Shown: positions 44,599 through 55,584 of the stretch, one piece after another | Numbering within the stretch: position 1 is the stretch's first letter | How the letters are laid out: each line of letters starts with the position of its first letter | Assembly: GCF_031143425.1 (NCBI RefSeq) | Contig: NC_090446.1 | Location: 1,023,515,066 to 1,023,579,065, forward strand | DNA: 64,000 nt | Source: Pleurodeles waltl | Taxonomy: Eukaryota > Chordata > Amphibia > Caudata > Salamandridae | Direction: 5' to 3' | Program-made: the position numbers and the translations under genes | The notes under the pieces: generated by a model | Database searches by the model: none | The model's input: the letters and a program-made list of their open reading frames with translations, nothing else | What the model was told of the DNA's origin: nothing

Positions 44599-46005
44599 GC
44601 TATAGATTTACCAGCACAATCCAAGGGTACTAAAATCGCAAAAAAAAGCCCAAGTAGACCTTTGAATCTAGGTATACCCAATGGGTCTAACCCATTGGAT
44701 GAAATAGATCTCCTAGTTAAAGAAGTTGAGTCTATGTTAGGTACACAAACAACTATAGGGGCAAATAATTCAAAGAGAGACCCCCCTAAGGATAGGAAAA
44801 TCCCAGAGTTATTTAAAAAGAAGGGGTCAAGGGATTCTATAGACACTATAACAGGGGTTGATGGAGATGGGGGCCCGCATAATTGTAGGGGCACCTTCCC
44901 AAAACCCCCTAATAACATAGGGAGTCCTCCAGTATCCCAGTGGGGTCTCCCACATGTACCACATACACTAACTCTCCCACCACTGACTCCGGTGATCAAG
45001 GTGGTCCCTAGCTTATTCTGTACTAATCGCTTTGAACCTCTATTAGCAATAGAGGATTCACCCGTGCCCACGAGTGTGCCCAAGTGCAAGCCAGTAGTTG
45101 GAACACCCAACCCTAGTGTTATCTCACCGATCCCCCAGTTCGAGTCGGAAGGCAAAGAACCAGCAGCTAGTAGAGACAACCTGGCTACAGTCCTTCAGAG
45201 TGTCGATGAAGTTAAGGGATTGGTTTTAGTACTAATAGATCTTATGAAGAGCAACCATGCTTGTGCAGGGATTTGTAAAGTTTGTGGGGAGGTCAGGGGG
45301 GAAGAAGCTTTCCCATTATCTGCCCCAACAAAGGGGACGGAGTTAAGGGACAATTTTTGTCTCCCCATTAGAGGGGGGACAGCTCTTCAAGGGAGGGAAG
45401 ATTACCGCTGTGATCCCAATATTGACAATATGAGGCCCAGAAGGAGGTCTACAAATGTACCTAGACACGGAGACCGTCAAGGTAGTTGGTCAAGTAATTT
45501 AACCAGTGACAGAACTAGAGGTAGGACCAGTAGACCCGACCCACCGGAAACTGTCCGAGATTCCACTTTTACACAAACCCCTAACAAGTCACACAAGATC
45601 CCCTATAATAACAGCACTCTCTCTCGATACAATATTGAGAGTACAGTTAATAAAGAACAGGACCTGCTTACAAGTCAGGGAACAAACAAAATCTATTTGA
45701 CTAATGTTCCAAAACTATCATCAGGGTTAGCTGAGAACCAAGCTTCCTTGATCAACAAAGTCATACACTGGATACGTTCCCGACGAAGTTGTCTCTCTGT
45801 TATTCGTTCTGACATAATATCGGCCAAGAGAAGCAGCATCACAGGGACCAATTTTGACACAATAACTATTTATTTTGAAGACAAGTATATGGTGACACAA
45901 TTAATGGACTTTGATTGTCGTACCCACTTGGATAACGCAACAACCAGGGGGGAATTAGACTCATGTTACACCCACAAAATTCTGGACCAGCCATGGGACC
46001 GGTAG
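44599..46005 (+). CDS. LINE ORF1, main part
   Basis: This resumes the frame begun at 36165 and runs to TAG at 46003-46005, about 469 codons downstream of the LTR insertion. It is hydrophilic and starts with a basic stretch (residues near KIAKK). It has HACAGICKVCGEV (about 45256-45292), a C-x3-C-x2-C-like cluster that might bind zinc, a low-complexity R/S/T-rich middle, and a C-terminal part (NKVIHWIRSRRSCLSVIRSD) that is better structured. ORF1 proteins of LINEs bind element RNA in the cytoplasm; by position this is the same. I do not recognise a known ORF1 family. The reading frame is intact apart from the LTR insertion. Confidence 0.75.
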   Translation, partial: AIDLPAQSKGTKIAKKSPSRPLNLGIPNGSNPLDEIDLLVKEVESMLGTQTTIGANNSKRDPPKDRKIPELFKKKGSRDSIDTITGVDGDGGPHNCRGTFPKPPNNIGSPPVSQWGLPHVPHTLTLPPLTPVIKVVPSLFCTNRFEPLLAIEDSPVPTSVPKCKPVVGTPNPSVISPIPQFESEGKEPAASRDNLATVLQSVDEVKGLVLVLIDLMKSNHACAGICKVCGEVRGEEAFPLSAPTKGTELRDNFCLPIRGGTALQGREDYRCDPNIDNMRPRRRSTNVPRHGDRQGSWSSNLTSDRTRGRTSRPDPPETVRDSTFTQTPNKSHKIPYNNSTLSRYNIESTVNKEQDLLTSQGTNKIYLTNVPKLSSGLAENQASLINKVIHWIRSRRSCLSVIRSDIISAKRSSITGTNFDTITIYFEDKYMVTQLMDFDCRTHLDNATTRGELDSCYTHKILDQPWDR

Positions 46006-46085
46006 GATTCGATGGTTTAATTAATTCCCGTGGAGGTGCTGCACGAAAGGAAGCTAATCCCAGGCCGCTGCCTAATCCTGTATGA

Positions 46086-49000
46086 CTGACTACTGAACTA
46101 GTAACTAATGTGACTACCCGCTCCAAGGCCTCACATTTGACGGGGGATGATAAAGCACCAACATCAAACATTTGTAGTAATGACCCGAGCGCGGTAGATG
46201 CTGGATGCACAATCGTGGTGATAAACCAAGATAAATGTACGGTAGAACTTATGTCATGGAACGTTGCCGGCCTGGCAAAGAAATTAGATGATGGTGAATG
46301 GGCCTCTTTTATTAAAAAAATAGACATATGTTTGTTTCAGAAAACTTGGGCGGAGGATGCTACTAATATAGATGGATTTCTCTCATTTAGTGCACCTGCT
46401 ATACCTCCAGAGAAGGGGAGGGGCCGGGCAAAAGGTGGGCTCTTATTACTTGTTAACAAGAATCTGCAGTGTGACTATAAGCTTCTGGAAATTGATTCTG
46501 TAGATCTAAAAGCCATGTGTATTACGTTCAACAGAAGATTATCAATTGTTATTGTTAATGCTTATATACGATCGGTCCCATATGGCTCCAAGTCCCATAC
46601 CCTGGCTATTCTGTCCGAATTTGTAGGAAGCCTCCACCCCTCAACTATTCTAATCATAGCTGGAGATTTTAACTGTACCTTCGAGCCTTCTATTCTCACA
46701 AGTGGTTTAACTGATGAAGAAGATGAGCAGTGGGGGATCCCACAATTATCTATTACCCGGCCTTGCAAAAAATCTCGGGTGGCCATGCAATTAGCCACAT
46801 TATGTTTAAACCATGGCCTTAGGGCCTGTAATGGTAGAACTCCATCCGATATGAACAGCGCACCTACTTTTAAAAGGGGCATGTCGATAAGCACTATTGA
46901 TTACTTCTTGGTCGATGTTAGGTTGTGGCCCCATTTGGTAGATATGAAAGTAGAAGTGAGATGTGATAGTGACCATTTCCCCTTGCTCCTTACCCTTTCT
47001 GGAAAAATGTTCAGGAGAACACTTAACAACCATGCTACAATAATTCTGCCACCTTGCTGGAACAACAAATTCACCAAGATTACATGGCCAAAAGTGATGT
47101 CCAACCCTTACCATATTAGAGCAATATATCAGATTTTCTTAAATAGTTTGGCTGAGTATGAAGATCAGGCTGTGGGGAATATTCCGATTCTCAAAATACA
47201 TGACAGCATGACTACTCAGCTACGGGGGTTCTTTTATAAAACAAGGCGGTCAAAGCCACATGAAGGGAAAGGGGCACGCACGGGATGGTTTGATGAGAGG
47301 TGCTCAAAGGCTAAGTCTGGGTTAAGAGTAGCAGTAATGTCTGGTTCCCAGGGGGAAATTAAACAAGCTAGGTCCCTATACAAAGTAACTTTGTCTAACG
47401 CAAAAAAGCGGTGGGAGGATTCCCTGTGGCAGGAATTATTAGATGCTTCCAGAGAGAAGAATAACAAGCGTTTCTGCGAACTTCTGTCTAAAAGAGAAAA
47501 TGGAGGTAGGAGTTGTCCCAGCAACCATATTCAACCAGAAAGCTGGGTAGAGCATTTTACTAATCTTTATGCCCTACCAGAGGGCCCAATGGACACCAAT
47601 ATGGTCCACTCTCCAACAAAATTGTTGGAATCAAATTCCAGCATGGCCCTCCAAGTGGAGACCCAGTGTGTCCCTGAGGGTTGCCTCATCTTTAAAGTAG
47701 AAGAGACCCTTGAGGCTATAAATAGCCTAAAACCTGGCAAAGCACCCGGACCAGACAAGCTTCCTGGAGATCTTCATAGATCGGAACCATATATCTGGTC
47801 CTGGTATATTAATGCCATCTCAAATAGTATAGCTGCAGGGGGGCAAATTCCAGGGACATGGAAGGGGGCAGAGATCATACCCATTTATAAAAAAGGAAAT
47901 GCTAATCTTCCAGCTAACTATAGGCCAATTGGCCTTATAGACAACCTACAAAAGATCTTTGCTAAACAAATTTTGCAGAGGCTAATCAATTGGGTTGAGG
48001 AGTACCAAATCCTTTCCCATTTACAGGCAGGGTTTCGTGCAAAAACTAGCACGATAGACCAGGTCTTTCGATTGGCCATATTGCATTGGAAATATGTTCT
48101 TGTGGCCAAGCAATGCCTGTATGTGGTATTTATAGACCTGCGATCGGCTTTTGATCTGGTCCCAAGAGCCAAACTGTGGGAAGTGCTGGGTAGATTGGGA
48201 ATCCCAGAGGATCTATTTCTCCTGTTAAAACGACTACATGAGAACACTTATGCCCAAGTGAGGTGGGGTGAACAAGGCGAACTGACAGAGCGGATCCCAA
48301 TTAGAAGAGGAGTTCGCCAAGGTTGTGTGCTAGCCCCCCTACTGTTTACCATATTTATCAACAAAGTAGTAAAGGCTGTGTCCATAGGCCAGAATGATGC
48401 CCCTTCCCTGAATACACAAAAAATCCCCATCCTGCTCTTTGCCGATGATTCACTCCTCATTTCTAAGACACCAATGGGGTTGCAAACCCTTGTTGACCGG
48501 TTTAACCAATTTTGTAGTGATCATGGGTTGGAGGTTAATATTAACAAAACCAAACTGATGGTGTTATCCAAGGGACCTAGGAAAAAATGTTCCATTCATA
48601 TTGAGGGAGTACCATTGAAGGAAGTAAGCTCTATAGATTACCTGGGAGTTAGGTTAACCAGCAAACTATTATGGGAAGAGCAGATTACAAAAAGTGCAGG
48701 GCTCCTACAACACAGAGCCTCATCTATATTGCGCTTCTATCAAAGCACCTTTACAAAAGTTGTTTCCCCAGCAATAAAAATTTACACAGCTAAGGCTCAA
48801 AGTGCAGCCCTGTACGGAGCGGAGGTATGGGGTTACGCTAATTGTAACAAGATTAGTGTGGGGGAAAACAATTTTGCAAGGGCTTTAACTGCATGTCCAC
48901 GCACCACACCCTTGCTTCCATTATTTCTAGATCTGGGGTTAAGCCGAGTAGCAGATCTAGCTACTCTAAGACCTCTCCTTAATTGGATCAGGTTATGGAT

Positions 49001-49631
49001 AACCCCCGAACTAGATATATATAAGACCGCATTACTCGATCTATTAAAATGCCAAAACGCTAATACTCTTCCCTGGATTCGCCACGTGGCCCATTGGCTC
49101 CGGCTATTTGGTCTGGGTGACTATTGGGAAAACCCCCATAAATTAGAGAGACGGCATAAAAACGTTTTAAAGTCAACCTATTGGTCTTATGTTAAGGATA
49201 ACTACATAACCCACAAATCCCATGGTCGCTTAACTAATTCCTTCATTGATATTAAATGGTCCCCAAAGTTTGAATCCTATTTGGATGTTATACCGGATTT
49301 GCAGGGCAAGAGCCTATATGCAAGGTTTCGTTTTGGCTCTCTGCCCCTGATGTCATTGATTCATAGGTGGGGGTCGATTAATCTTCCCGATATATGCCCT
49401 GCCTGTGGCAGTATTTTCGAAACCATTGAGCATTTCATGTTCTTCTGCCCAGCCTATGCGATTCCGCGATTAAAATGGATCCGCAACATGTGCAGGGACA
49501 TGGGATTCAAGAACTGCTCTTTGGCTCTACGGGTTCTAAAAAGCCATAATTCAGCTGACGTAATTCTTTCAGTAAGCAAGTATTTAGCAACAGCTTGGCG
49601 CATACGATGCCATCTCCAAAAAGTAATTTAA
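46086..49631 (+). CDS. LINE ORF2: endonuclease and reverse transcriptase
   Basis: The open frame runs from 46086 to 49631. Counting from a GTG at 46110 it has 1173 codons. Endonuclease motifs are MSWNVAG (Asn 51), GDFNC (about 185-189) and SDH (about 286-288). The catalytic Glu of the usual Q-E-T-W is Lys 78 (QKTW). The RT region has KPGKAPGPDKLPG, ANYRPI, DLRSAFDLV, RRGVRQGCVLAPLLF and FADDSLL (about 777-783). A C-terminal zinc-like cluster CPACG...EHFMFFC lies near 1094-1113. No in-frame ATG precedes Met 48, and ORF1 ends about 80 bp upstream, so translation may depend on reinitiation or a non-ATG start. The ORF has no stop or frame shift. It is an APE-type LINE; the clade (I/Vingi, RTE or CR1 group) is not assigned. 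Confidence 0.9.
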   Translation: MTTELVTNVTTRSKASHLTGDDKAPTSNICSNDPSAVDAGCTIVVINQDKCTVELMSWNVAGLAKKLDDGEWASFIKKIDICLFQKTWAEDATNIDGFLSFSAPAIPPEKGRGRAKGGLLLLVNKNLQCDYKLLEIDSVDLKAMCITFNRRLSIVIVNAYIRSVPYGSKSHTLAILSEFVGSLHPSTILIIAGDFNCTFEPSILTSGLTDEEDEQWGIPQLSITRPCKKSRVAMQLATLCLNHGLRACNGRTPSDMNSAPTFKRGMSISTIDYFLVDVRLWPHLVDMKVEVRCDSDHFPLLLTLSGKMFRRTLNNHATIILPPCWNNKFTKITWPKVMSNPYHIRAIYQIFLNSLAEYEDQAVGNIPILKIHDSMTTQLRGFFYKTRRSKPHEGKGARTGWFDERCSKAKSGLRVAVMSGSQGEIKQARSLYKVTLSNAKKRWEDSLWQELLDASREKNNKRFCELLSKRENGGRSCPSNHIQPESWVEHFTNLYALPEGPMDTNMVHSPTKLLESNSSMALQVETQCVPEGCLIFKVEETLEAINSLKPGKAPGPDKLPGDLHRSEPYIWSWYINAISNSIAAGGQIPGTWKGAEIIPIYKKGNANLPANYRPIGLIDNLQKIFAKQILQRLINWVEEYQILSHLQAGFRAKTSTIDQVFRLAILHWKYVLVAKQCLYVVFIDLRSAFDLVPRAKLWEVLGRLGIPEDLFLLLKRLHENTYAQVRWGEQGELTERIPIRRGVRQGCVLAPLLFTIFINKVVKAVSIGQNDAPSLNTQKIPILLFADDSLLISKTPMGLQTLVDRFNQFCSDHGLEVNINKTKLMVLSKGPRKKCSIHIEGVPLKEVSSIDYLGVRLTSKLLWEEQITKSAGLLQHRASSILRFYQSTFTKVVSPAIKIYTAKAQSAALYGAEVWGYANCNKISVGENNFARALTACPRTTPLLPLFLDLGLSRVADLATLRPLLNWIRLWITPELDIYKTALLDLLKCQNANTLPWIRHVAHWLRLFGLGDYWENPHKLERRHKNVLKSTYWSYVKDNYITHKSHGRLTNSFIDIKWSPKFESYLDVIPDLQGKSLYARFRFGSLPLMSLIHRWGSINLPDICPACGSIFETIEHFMFFCPAYAIPRLKWIRNMCRDMGFKNCSLALRVLKSHNSADVILSVSKYLATAWRIRCHLQKVI

Positions 49632-50502
49632 GATCTCATCTCTTTTATAGATAAGTTTTAGAGTCATATGTGCAATTCAAGTTATTGTTCTAATGTTTTT
49701 ACACCAATTTATAGATGTGTATTTATTTATTCACTTAATAATTATTTATTATCTTGTTTTATGTGCTTTTATGGTCATTGATCGAACAAAGTTGATGATG
49801 ATGATGATGATGAATTATTGACCATGTGGTTTGGACAGGGCTTTGGAATAGATTTTTCTTAGACATTATGTAGGTAATCATCCTGTGTTTCTGCTATTTT
49901 ATCACTAGTGTTAGCCGCAAAGAGTTATTTTTATGCACCTGTCTGGTATTCGTGCCATTTTAACATGAATCCGATAACCATTTTAAGTTATTATATAAGC
50001 TTCTTATCACACTGTGCTTGTGTCTTTAATGACTTGACAGTGCCTAAATTTGCCTATACGATTGTGCCGGTAGTAGGCTCTCTTTGTTAAAGTATGCCAT
50101 CTAAATTATCAAGAAACTGTATCACTATGTAACATCAACTTAGCACTTAAAATCTTTAAATCTTGGGTCGGATAGTTTGCATTCATCTTGATGATGGTAT
50201 CACCTGGGAAATTTGAATCTGAAACCACCTCATATCGTTTTAAGAGCTTTTTTAATATTTGTATTATTCTAACATTATGAAGCAGACGCTTTAGAAACCT
50301 TGGCATCTAAATGTTAAGTTATGTATCGGGAATAACGGTGGACTATAGTAGGCCACGGCCTATAGAAGCTATTTTTATTCTAAACTTTATTTTAAGCCAG
50401 TGTGAAAGCAAAATGAAACAAATGCACCTTCTTTTTACAATTTTATGTGTAACTTTTATGACCCATGGTCGAAATAAAGTATATGATGATGATGATGATG
50501 AT
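49632..50502 (+). mobile_element. LINE 3' untranslated region and GAT-repeat tail
   Basis: This 3' region contains two similar tail-like sequences. The first at about 49756-49812 reads tatggtcattgatcgaac, then (gat)n. The second, at about 50455-50502, reads tatgacccatggtcgaaataaag, then (gat)n, and ends at the GAAAG target duplication. An aataaa lies at 50472-50477. The final (gat)n is the template-end repeat expected at a LINE 3' end. The duplicate suggests an earlier tail-to-tail fusion or extension of the 3' end. No gene is present. Confidence 0.8.
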
Positions 50503-51536
50503 GAAAGTGAGCATTTCTTTGCACTTAAATCTTTCTGTGCCTTACAATCCACGTCTGGCTGGGCTTGGTTGACAGCTCCTTGTGCATTCACTCAGACACA
50601 CCCCAAACACAGGGTACTCAGCCTCACTTGCATACATCTGCATTTTGAATGGGTCTTCCTGGGCTGGGAGGGTGGAGGGCCTGCTCTCACACAAAGGACT
50701 GCCACACCCCCTACTGGGACCCTGGCAGACAGGATTGAACTGAAAGGGGACCTGGTGCACTTCTTAGCCACTCTTTGAAGTCTCCCCCACTTCAAAGGCA
50801 TATTTGGGTATAAAACAGGGCCTCTGCCCTACCTCATAAGACACTTGCTGGAGAAGTAACCTAAACCAGAAACTACATCCTGCCAAGAAGAACTGCCTGG
50901 CTGCTCAAATGACTCACCTGTCTGCTTTCTACAAAGGACTGCTGCCTTGCTGTTGGCCTGCTGCCTTGCTGAACTCTTGTATGGCTGTGAAAGTGCTCTC
51001 CAAGGGCTTGGGTAGAGCTTGCCTCCTGTTCCCTGAAGTCTCAGGACCAAAAAGACTTCTCCTTTTCACTTGGATGCTTCGTGCGCCAACATTTTTGACG
51101 CACAGCTTGTTCCGCGGCGAGAAAAACGCTGCACACCGAAGCTGATCGACGTGACGCCTTCGGGACGACCGGAACTTCGACGCACAGCCTCGCAAGGACA
51201 ACTCCGCCCGACCTCCAGAGGAGAAATCGACGCAACGCCTGCCGTGAGAGCGAAACTTCGACGCACAGCCCCGCAGAACGACGCGCAGCCGGAAAACAAG
51301 CAGGAGAATCCACGCACAGACCTGGGACATCTGGTAATCCCTGCGACCCACAGAAAGAGACTGTCCGCGCGCCGGAAAACGACGCACAACTTCCCCACGT
51401 GAAAAATAACAACGCAAGTCTGTGTGTGCTGGGGAGAAACCGACGCACACACCATTTTTCCACTGTCTCTTCTTCTGCGGTCCTCTGCGGAGATTTTCCA
51501 TTCCAAACCAGGTACTTTGTGCGTGAAAGAGACTTT
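50503..51536 (+). mobile_element. Old family A LTR, second segment
   Basis: This continues the LTR from gaaagtgagcatttctttgc to the point where the Harbinger element enters after gagacttt. It includes the acttcaaagg block, TATAAAA at 50809-50815 and the GACGC-rich stretch at about 51090-51410, here with only one to two 80-bp units. It is more diverged from the LTRs at 36180 and 42596 than those are from each other, so it is older, as its position as host of the LINE requires. The open frames are not genes. Confidence 0.85.
50809..50815 (+). promoter_or_regulatory. TATA box in the old family A LTR
   Basis: TATAAAA followed by cagggcctctgccc, at the position homologous to 37200 in the younger 5' LTR. 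The LTR is broken by two insertions, so it is unlikely to drive an element now. Confidence 0.5.
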
Positions 51537-52136
51537 GGTGGTCATTACAACATTGGCGGTAAAAGGCGCTTACCGCCGTGCAGAAGACCGCCAACACACC
51601 GCCACGGCGGCGGTAGTCCGCCACAGCTATTATGACCCACATCTCGGAATCCGCCGAAATACAGACACCCACACAAGTCCGCCACACCAAAGGTCAGTGT
51701 TAAACTGGCGAAAACAAATCCTCCACCTCCACGGCAACAGAAACACGCCCATGCTATTACGACCCATGAATCCTCGCGGCGGTCTTTCTACTGCAGTATT
51801 CCATTGGCGGTACACACCACTGTGCTCAAAATACACACACATCTCCAAAACACCGCCACATTGGACATTTACAAATACACACACCTGACACACATACAAA
51901 CAACACTCCCACACACCCAACACAATTTAACACACACACCCACATCACCCACAAACCCCTATGACCAAAATTTATGGACGAAGGACAGAGAGACAGCACA
52001 GCCAAGACAACACCACCATACAGAGTCACACAACACCATCACCCACACCACAGCCACGCACAAAACACCACACACCACTACACATCACCACACACATCAA
52101 CACTCACACCGCCCCACACATCACACACACCACCCC

Positions 52137-53649
52137 ATGTCACGCCAAAGACACCCCCGCTTCTCCGAGGAGGAGCTCAGGGTCATGGTGGAGAAAATCA
52201 TCCGGGTAGAGCCACAGCTATTTGGCTCACAGGTACAGCACACCTCCATAGCCAGGAAGATGGAGCTATGGCGCAGAATCGTCAACAGGATCAACGCTGT
52301 GGGACAACACCCAAGAAATAGGGAGGACATCAGGAAGAGGTGGAACGACCTACGGGGGAAGGTGCGTTCAACGGTCTCCAGGCACAACATCGTGGTGCAG
52401 CAGACTGGCGGCAGACCCCCACCTCCTCCCTCACAACTAACATGGGAGGAGCAAGTCTTGACCATCATGCATCCAGAGGGCCTCGGAGGAGTCGGTGGAG
52501 GATGGGACACTGGTAAGTCAAATCTTACCTATCTAATCCCCCACCCTACCTGCATGCTATCACACACCCCCACCCTCACACCCTCCCCTATCACTCCAAC
52601 TCCTCACTAATGTACTAAGAACACAAACCACACATCCCAACACCAAGCCCTGCATGACACAAATAAGCATGGTCACCCCTCACTAAAGCATGCCCACTGC
52701 ACATACCCAGAACACCCCCGAACCATCATCACACAAGCCCCCACACAGGAATGCTACCACTGGGGTACACAGACCCCCACCCATTGCACAACATCACACA
52801 CACACATGCTATAATCATGCTCTTATGCCCCTGCAGGAACCCGAAGGACCGTCACCACACTAGAGGGTCCAGACATCACCAGTCCACCCCCAGAAGAGGC
52901 CCACAGAGACGACAGCAGCTCTGCCCTACTGGATCCTGATGACCAGCCCGGACCATCGTGGGCCTCAGGACAGTCGGTTCCCCTCGTACAGGCACAGCCC
53001 ACCACAGACCTTCCACCCTCTGGTAACACCAGCACAGCACCCACACAGCGGGCCCAAACCTCCGTACACAGGTCAGTCAGCTGTGTGTCCACCACTACAG
53101 GGAACCCAGGATAACCCACCACCCCAACAACAACAGGGACCTGGGGGCAGTGGTAGTGGGTACACGGTCCAGGGGACGGAGGCACAGGAACACAGGGGAA
53201 CTGGGAGGGCTGCTGTGCGACAGGGGGCGGACAGGCCAAGGGAACCCACTCTCCACGAGGCCCTATCCTCCATCATGGGAGCATACCACCGCTCCGAGGA
53301 GACGTTGGTTACGGTCCTGGCCAAGTTTCAGGAGACCCAGCGACTGCAGGAGGACCAGTATTTGGGGTTCAGGGAGGAGCTCAGGACCATCAGCTCCGCC
53401 CTGGGCACCATCGTAGGGGTGCTGAAGGACATACAAAAAACCATGAAGGACACCATGGCACTCCAAGGGGCCCCTGACACCAGCCAGGACGATGAACTGC
53501 CCACCACCTCCGCCGGCGCTAGTGGACAGGACGCCCCGCCACAGGACCACCACACCAGATGGAGAACCACCACGCAAGCGGTCCCTGAGAGCCAGGAACA
53601 GGACAGAGCAAGATGGCAAGACCCCCGCCAGAAAATGAGACCACCCTGA
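52137..53649 (+). pseudogene. Myb/SANT-type protein A of the Harbinger element
   Basis: Exon 1 starts at the ATG at 52137. It codes a Myb/SANT-like DNA-binding domain (RHPRFSEEELRVMVEKI, LWRRIVNRINAVG, REDIRKRWNDLRGKVR) of the NAIF1/Harbinger-partner type, then LTWEEQVL. It ends at 52512 before GTAAGT. A good acceptor (cccctgcag) precedes 52837; the join gives DITSPPPEEAH and DDQPGPSW, a normal acidic linker, then a stop at 53112. The C-terminal helix (HEALSSIMGAYHRSEETLV through DIQKTMKDTM) is in another frame, 52939-53649, so a frame shift lies near 52.94-53.11 kb. Such proteins bind the transposon ends and bring the nuclease to the nucleus. The His-rich extension upstream of 52137 is not part of the gene. 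Confidence 0.75.
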
Positions 53650-54028
53650 TTGTCCCCCCATTGACCCACTTTGATACCCTGTCCATACTTGAACTGCCCC
53701 AGCTCCACTTCCTATGCCCAGATGGGCAAAGCACCTGTGAGACTAATAGACTGGACTCTGCCATGGACATTCCTCCACCATCACCCATCCTCATATTACA
53801 ACCCCCTCCCAATTCTGAGCACTTCAATAAACACCCTTGAAACAAAAAACAATCTTCAGTCAGTCTGTGAGATTGTAAATATGTATTATCAATGACAGAG
53901 TCATAATGTGTTCCCCATTGTAAAGCCAACATACCTATGTCACACATCACAAGTCCTTGAAGGATGCAAGCAGATAACACACGTTGGTAACCACACCTGT
54001 GAAACCGTAATGGAAAGAAACAACTCAC

Positions 54029-55168
54029 TTACCAAATACTGCTTGATATCGACAGACAGGATAGAGGTAGACGTGTAAAAGTTAATGCAATGGAAAAAAT
54101 GAAAATGTTCTCACCTGTGTGTAACTGGAAATATTGCTGTATGACTGACTCCCTGTTGGCGTTGTCTTCTTCCTCAGCTTCCTCCTCATCACTGTCCACA
54201 GGCTCCACAGGCTCCACAGCTGCCACAACACCGTCATCTGGACCATCCTCCTGCAGAAAGGGCACCCGGCGTCGCAAAGCCAAATTATGAAGCATGGAGC
54301 AGGCGATGATGATCTTGCACACCTTCTTCGGTGAGTAGAATCGGGAACCACCTGTCATATGGAGGCACCTGAACCTGGCCTTCAGGAGGCCGAAGGTGCG
54401 TTCGATCACCCTCCTAGTCCGCCCATGGGCCTCATTGTAGCGTTCCGCTGCCCTGGTCCTGGGATTCCTCACTGGGGTCAATAGCCAGGACAGGTTGAGG
54501 GAACCAGAGTCCCCCAATAGCCACACACGGTGCCTCTATTCCGCAGGATGTAGGCGTCATGCACTGAGCCAGGGAACATAGCATTTACCTGCAAGATGTA
54601 CTGGTCTGCCAAACAGACCATCTGAACATTCATGGAATGATAACTCTTCCTGTTCCTGTACACCTGTTCACTCCTGTGGGGGGACCAGAGCTACATGGGT
54701 GCCATCAATGGCACCAATGACGTTGGGGATATGTCCAAGGGCATAGAAGTCACCTTTTACTGTAGCCAAATCTTCCACCTCAGGGAAAATGATGTATCTC
54801 CTTACGTGTTTCAGCAGGGCAGACAACACTCTGGACAAAACGTTGGAAAACATAGGCTGGGACATCCCTGATGCCATGGCCACTGTCGTCTTGAATGACC
54901 CACTTGCAAGGAAATAGAGCACTGACAGCACCTGCAAGTCAGGGGGGATTCCAGTGGGATGGCGGATTGGTGACATCAGGTCTGGCTCTAACTGGGTACA
55001 TAGTTCCTGGATTGTGGCACGGTCAAACCTGTAGGTGATGATGACATGTCGTTCTTCCATTGTCAACAGGTCCACCAGCGGTCGGTACACCGGAGGATTC
55101 CGCCATCTTCTCACATGTCCCAGCTGATGGTGCCTACGAAGGACAACAGCGACGAATCAGTCATTTTT
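54029..55168 (-). pseudogene. HARBI1-like transposase (DDE nuclease) of the Harbinger element
   Basis: Three minus-strand blocks form one gene. Block 1 (about 55168-54668) has HHQLGHVRRWRNPPVYRP, a helix-turn-helix region (ATIQELCTQLEPDL, GMSQPMFSNVLSRVLSAL) and VIGAIDGTHVAL (first catalytic Asp). Block 2 (54663-54540) has NRKSYHSMNVQMVCL and FPGSVHDAYILRN (second Asp). Block 3 (54526-54115) has WLLGDSGS, WLLTPVRNPRTRA, RYNEAHGRTRRVIERTFGLL (catalytic Glu) and an acidic tail, then a splice donor at 54114 (CAG/GTGAGA). Frame shifts near 54666 and 54530 and loss of the start codon (TGATTC in its place at about 55168) make it inactive. All three catalytic residues are still present. It would cut and join transposon ends together with a Myb-type partner. 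Confidence 0.85.
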
Positions 55169-55584
55169 TTCATCCAGGTATGTACCCACAGTTACACACA
55201 AGACTACACCAATCAAAAAACCCTTCCTGTATGTGTGTTGAGTGTAGGCCTAGCTATGTGTGACGCAGAGGTAAATGAAGCCATGTGAGCCCCTGAAATG
55301 GCGGCTGCCTGACCTCTAAACTGGGACAATGGGATTCTGAGGTAACAGCGCTGGCGTTGCACACCGTGGCGGTGGGCGGTCGTAGACCGCGGCGCAATGC
55401 AGCATTGGTTAACACTGGACCCTATGGGTCCCAGGAGCCAATGAACAGGTGTGCCGGCGGTGATGATGCGCACCGCCGCGGACGTCACCGCCATTTTCTA
55501 TCTGTTCAATCACTCGATACCTGACCTTCGACAGGAGAGGACCTACACTGCAAGTGCTGCTGTGACCTCGGTCTGGAAGCGACG

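Noticed and set aside
46110..49631. Assignment of the LINE to a named clade
   Set aside because: The motifs show an APE-type endonuclease and RT, but choosing between I/Vingi, RTE and CR1-type groups needs a phylogeny. The GAT-repeat tail alone does not decide it.
51804..52136. His/Thr-rich N-terminal extension of Myb-type protein A
   Set aside because: It is the translated CA-rich leader. The Myb/SANT domain starts just after the ATG at 52137, which fits the family length.
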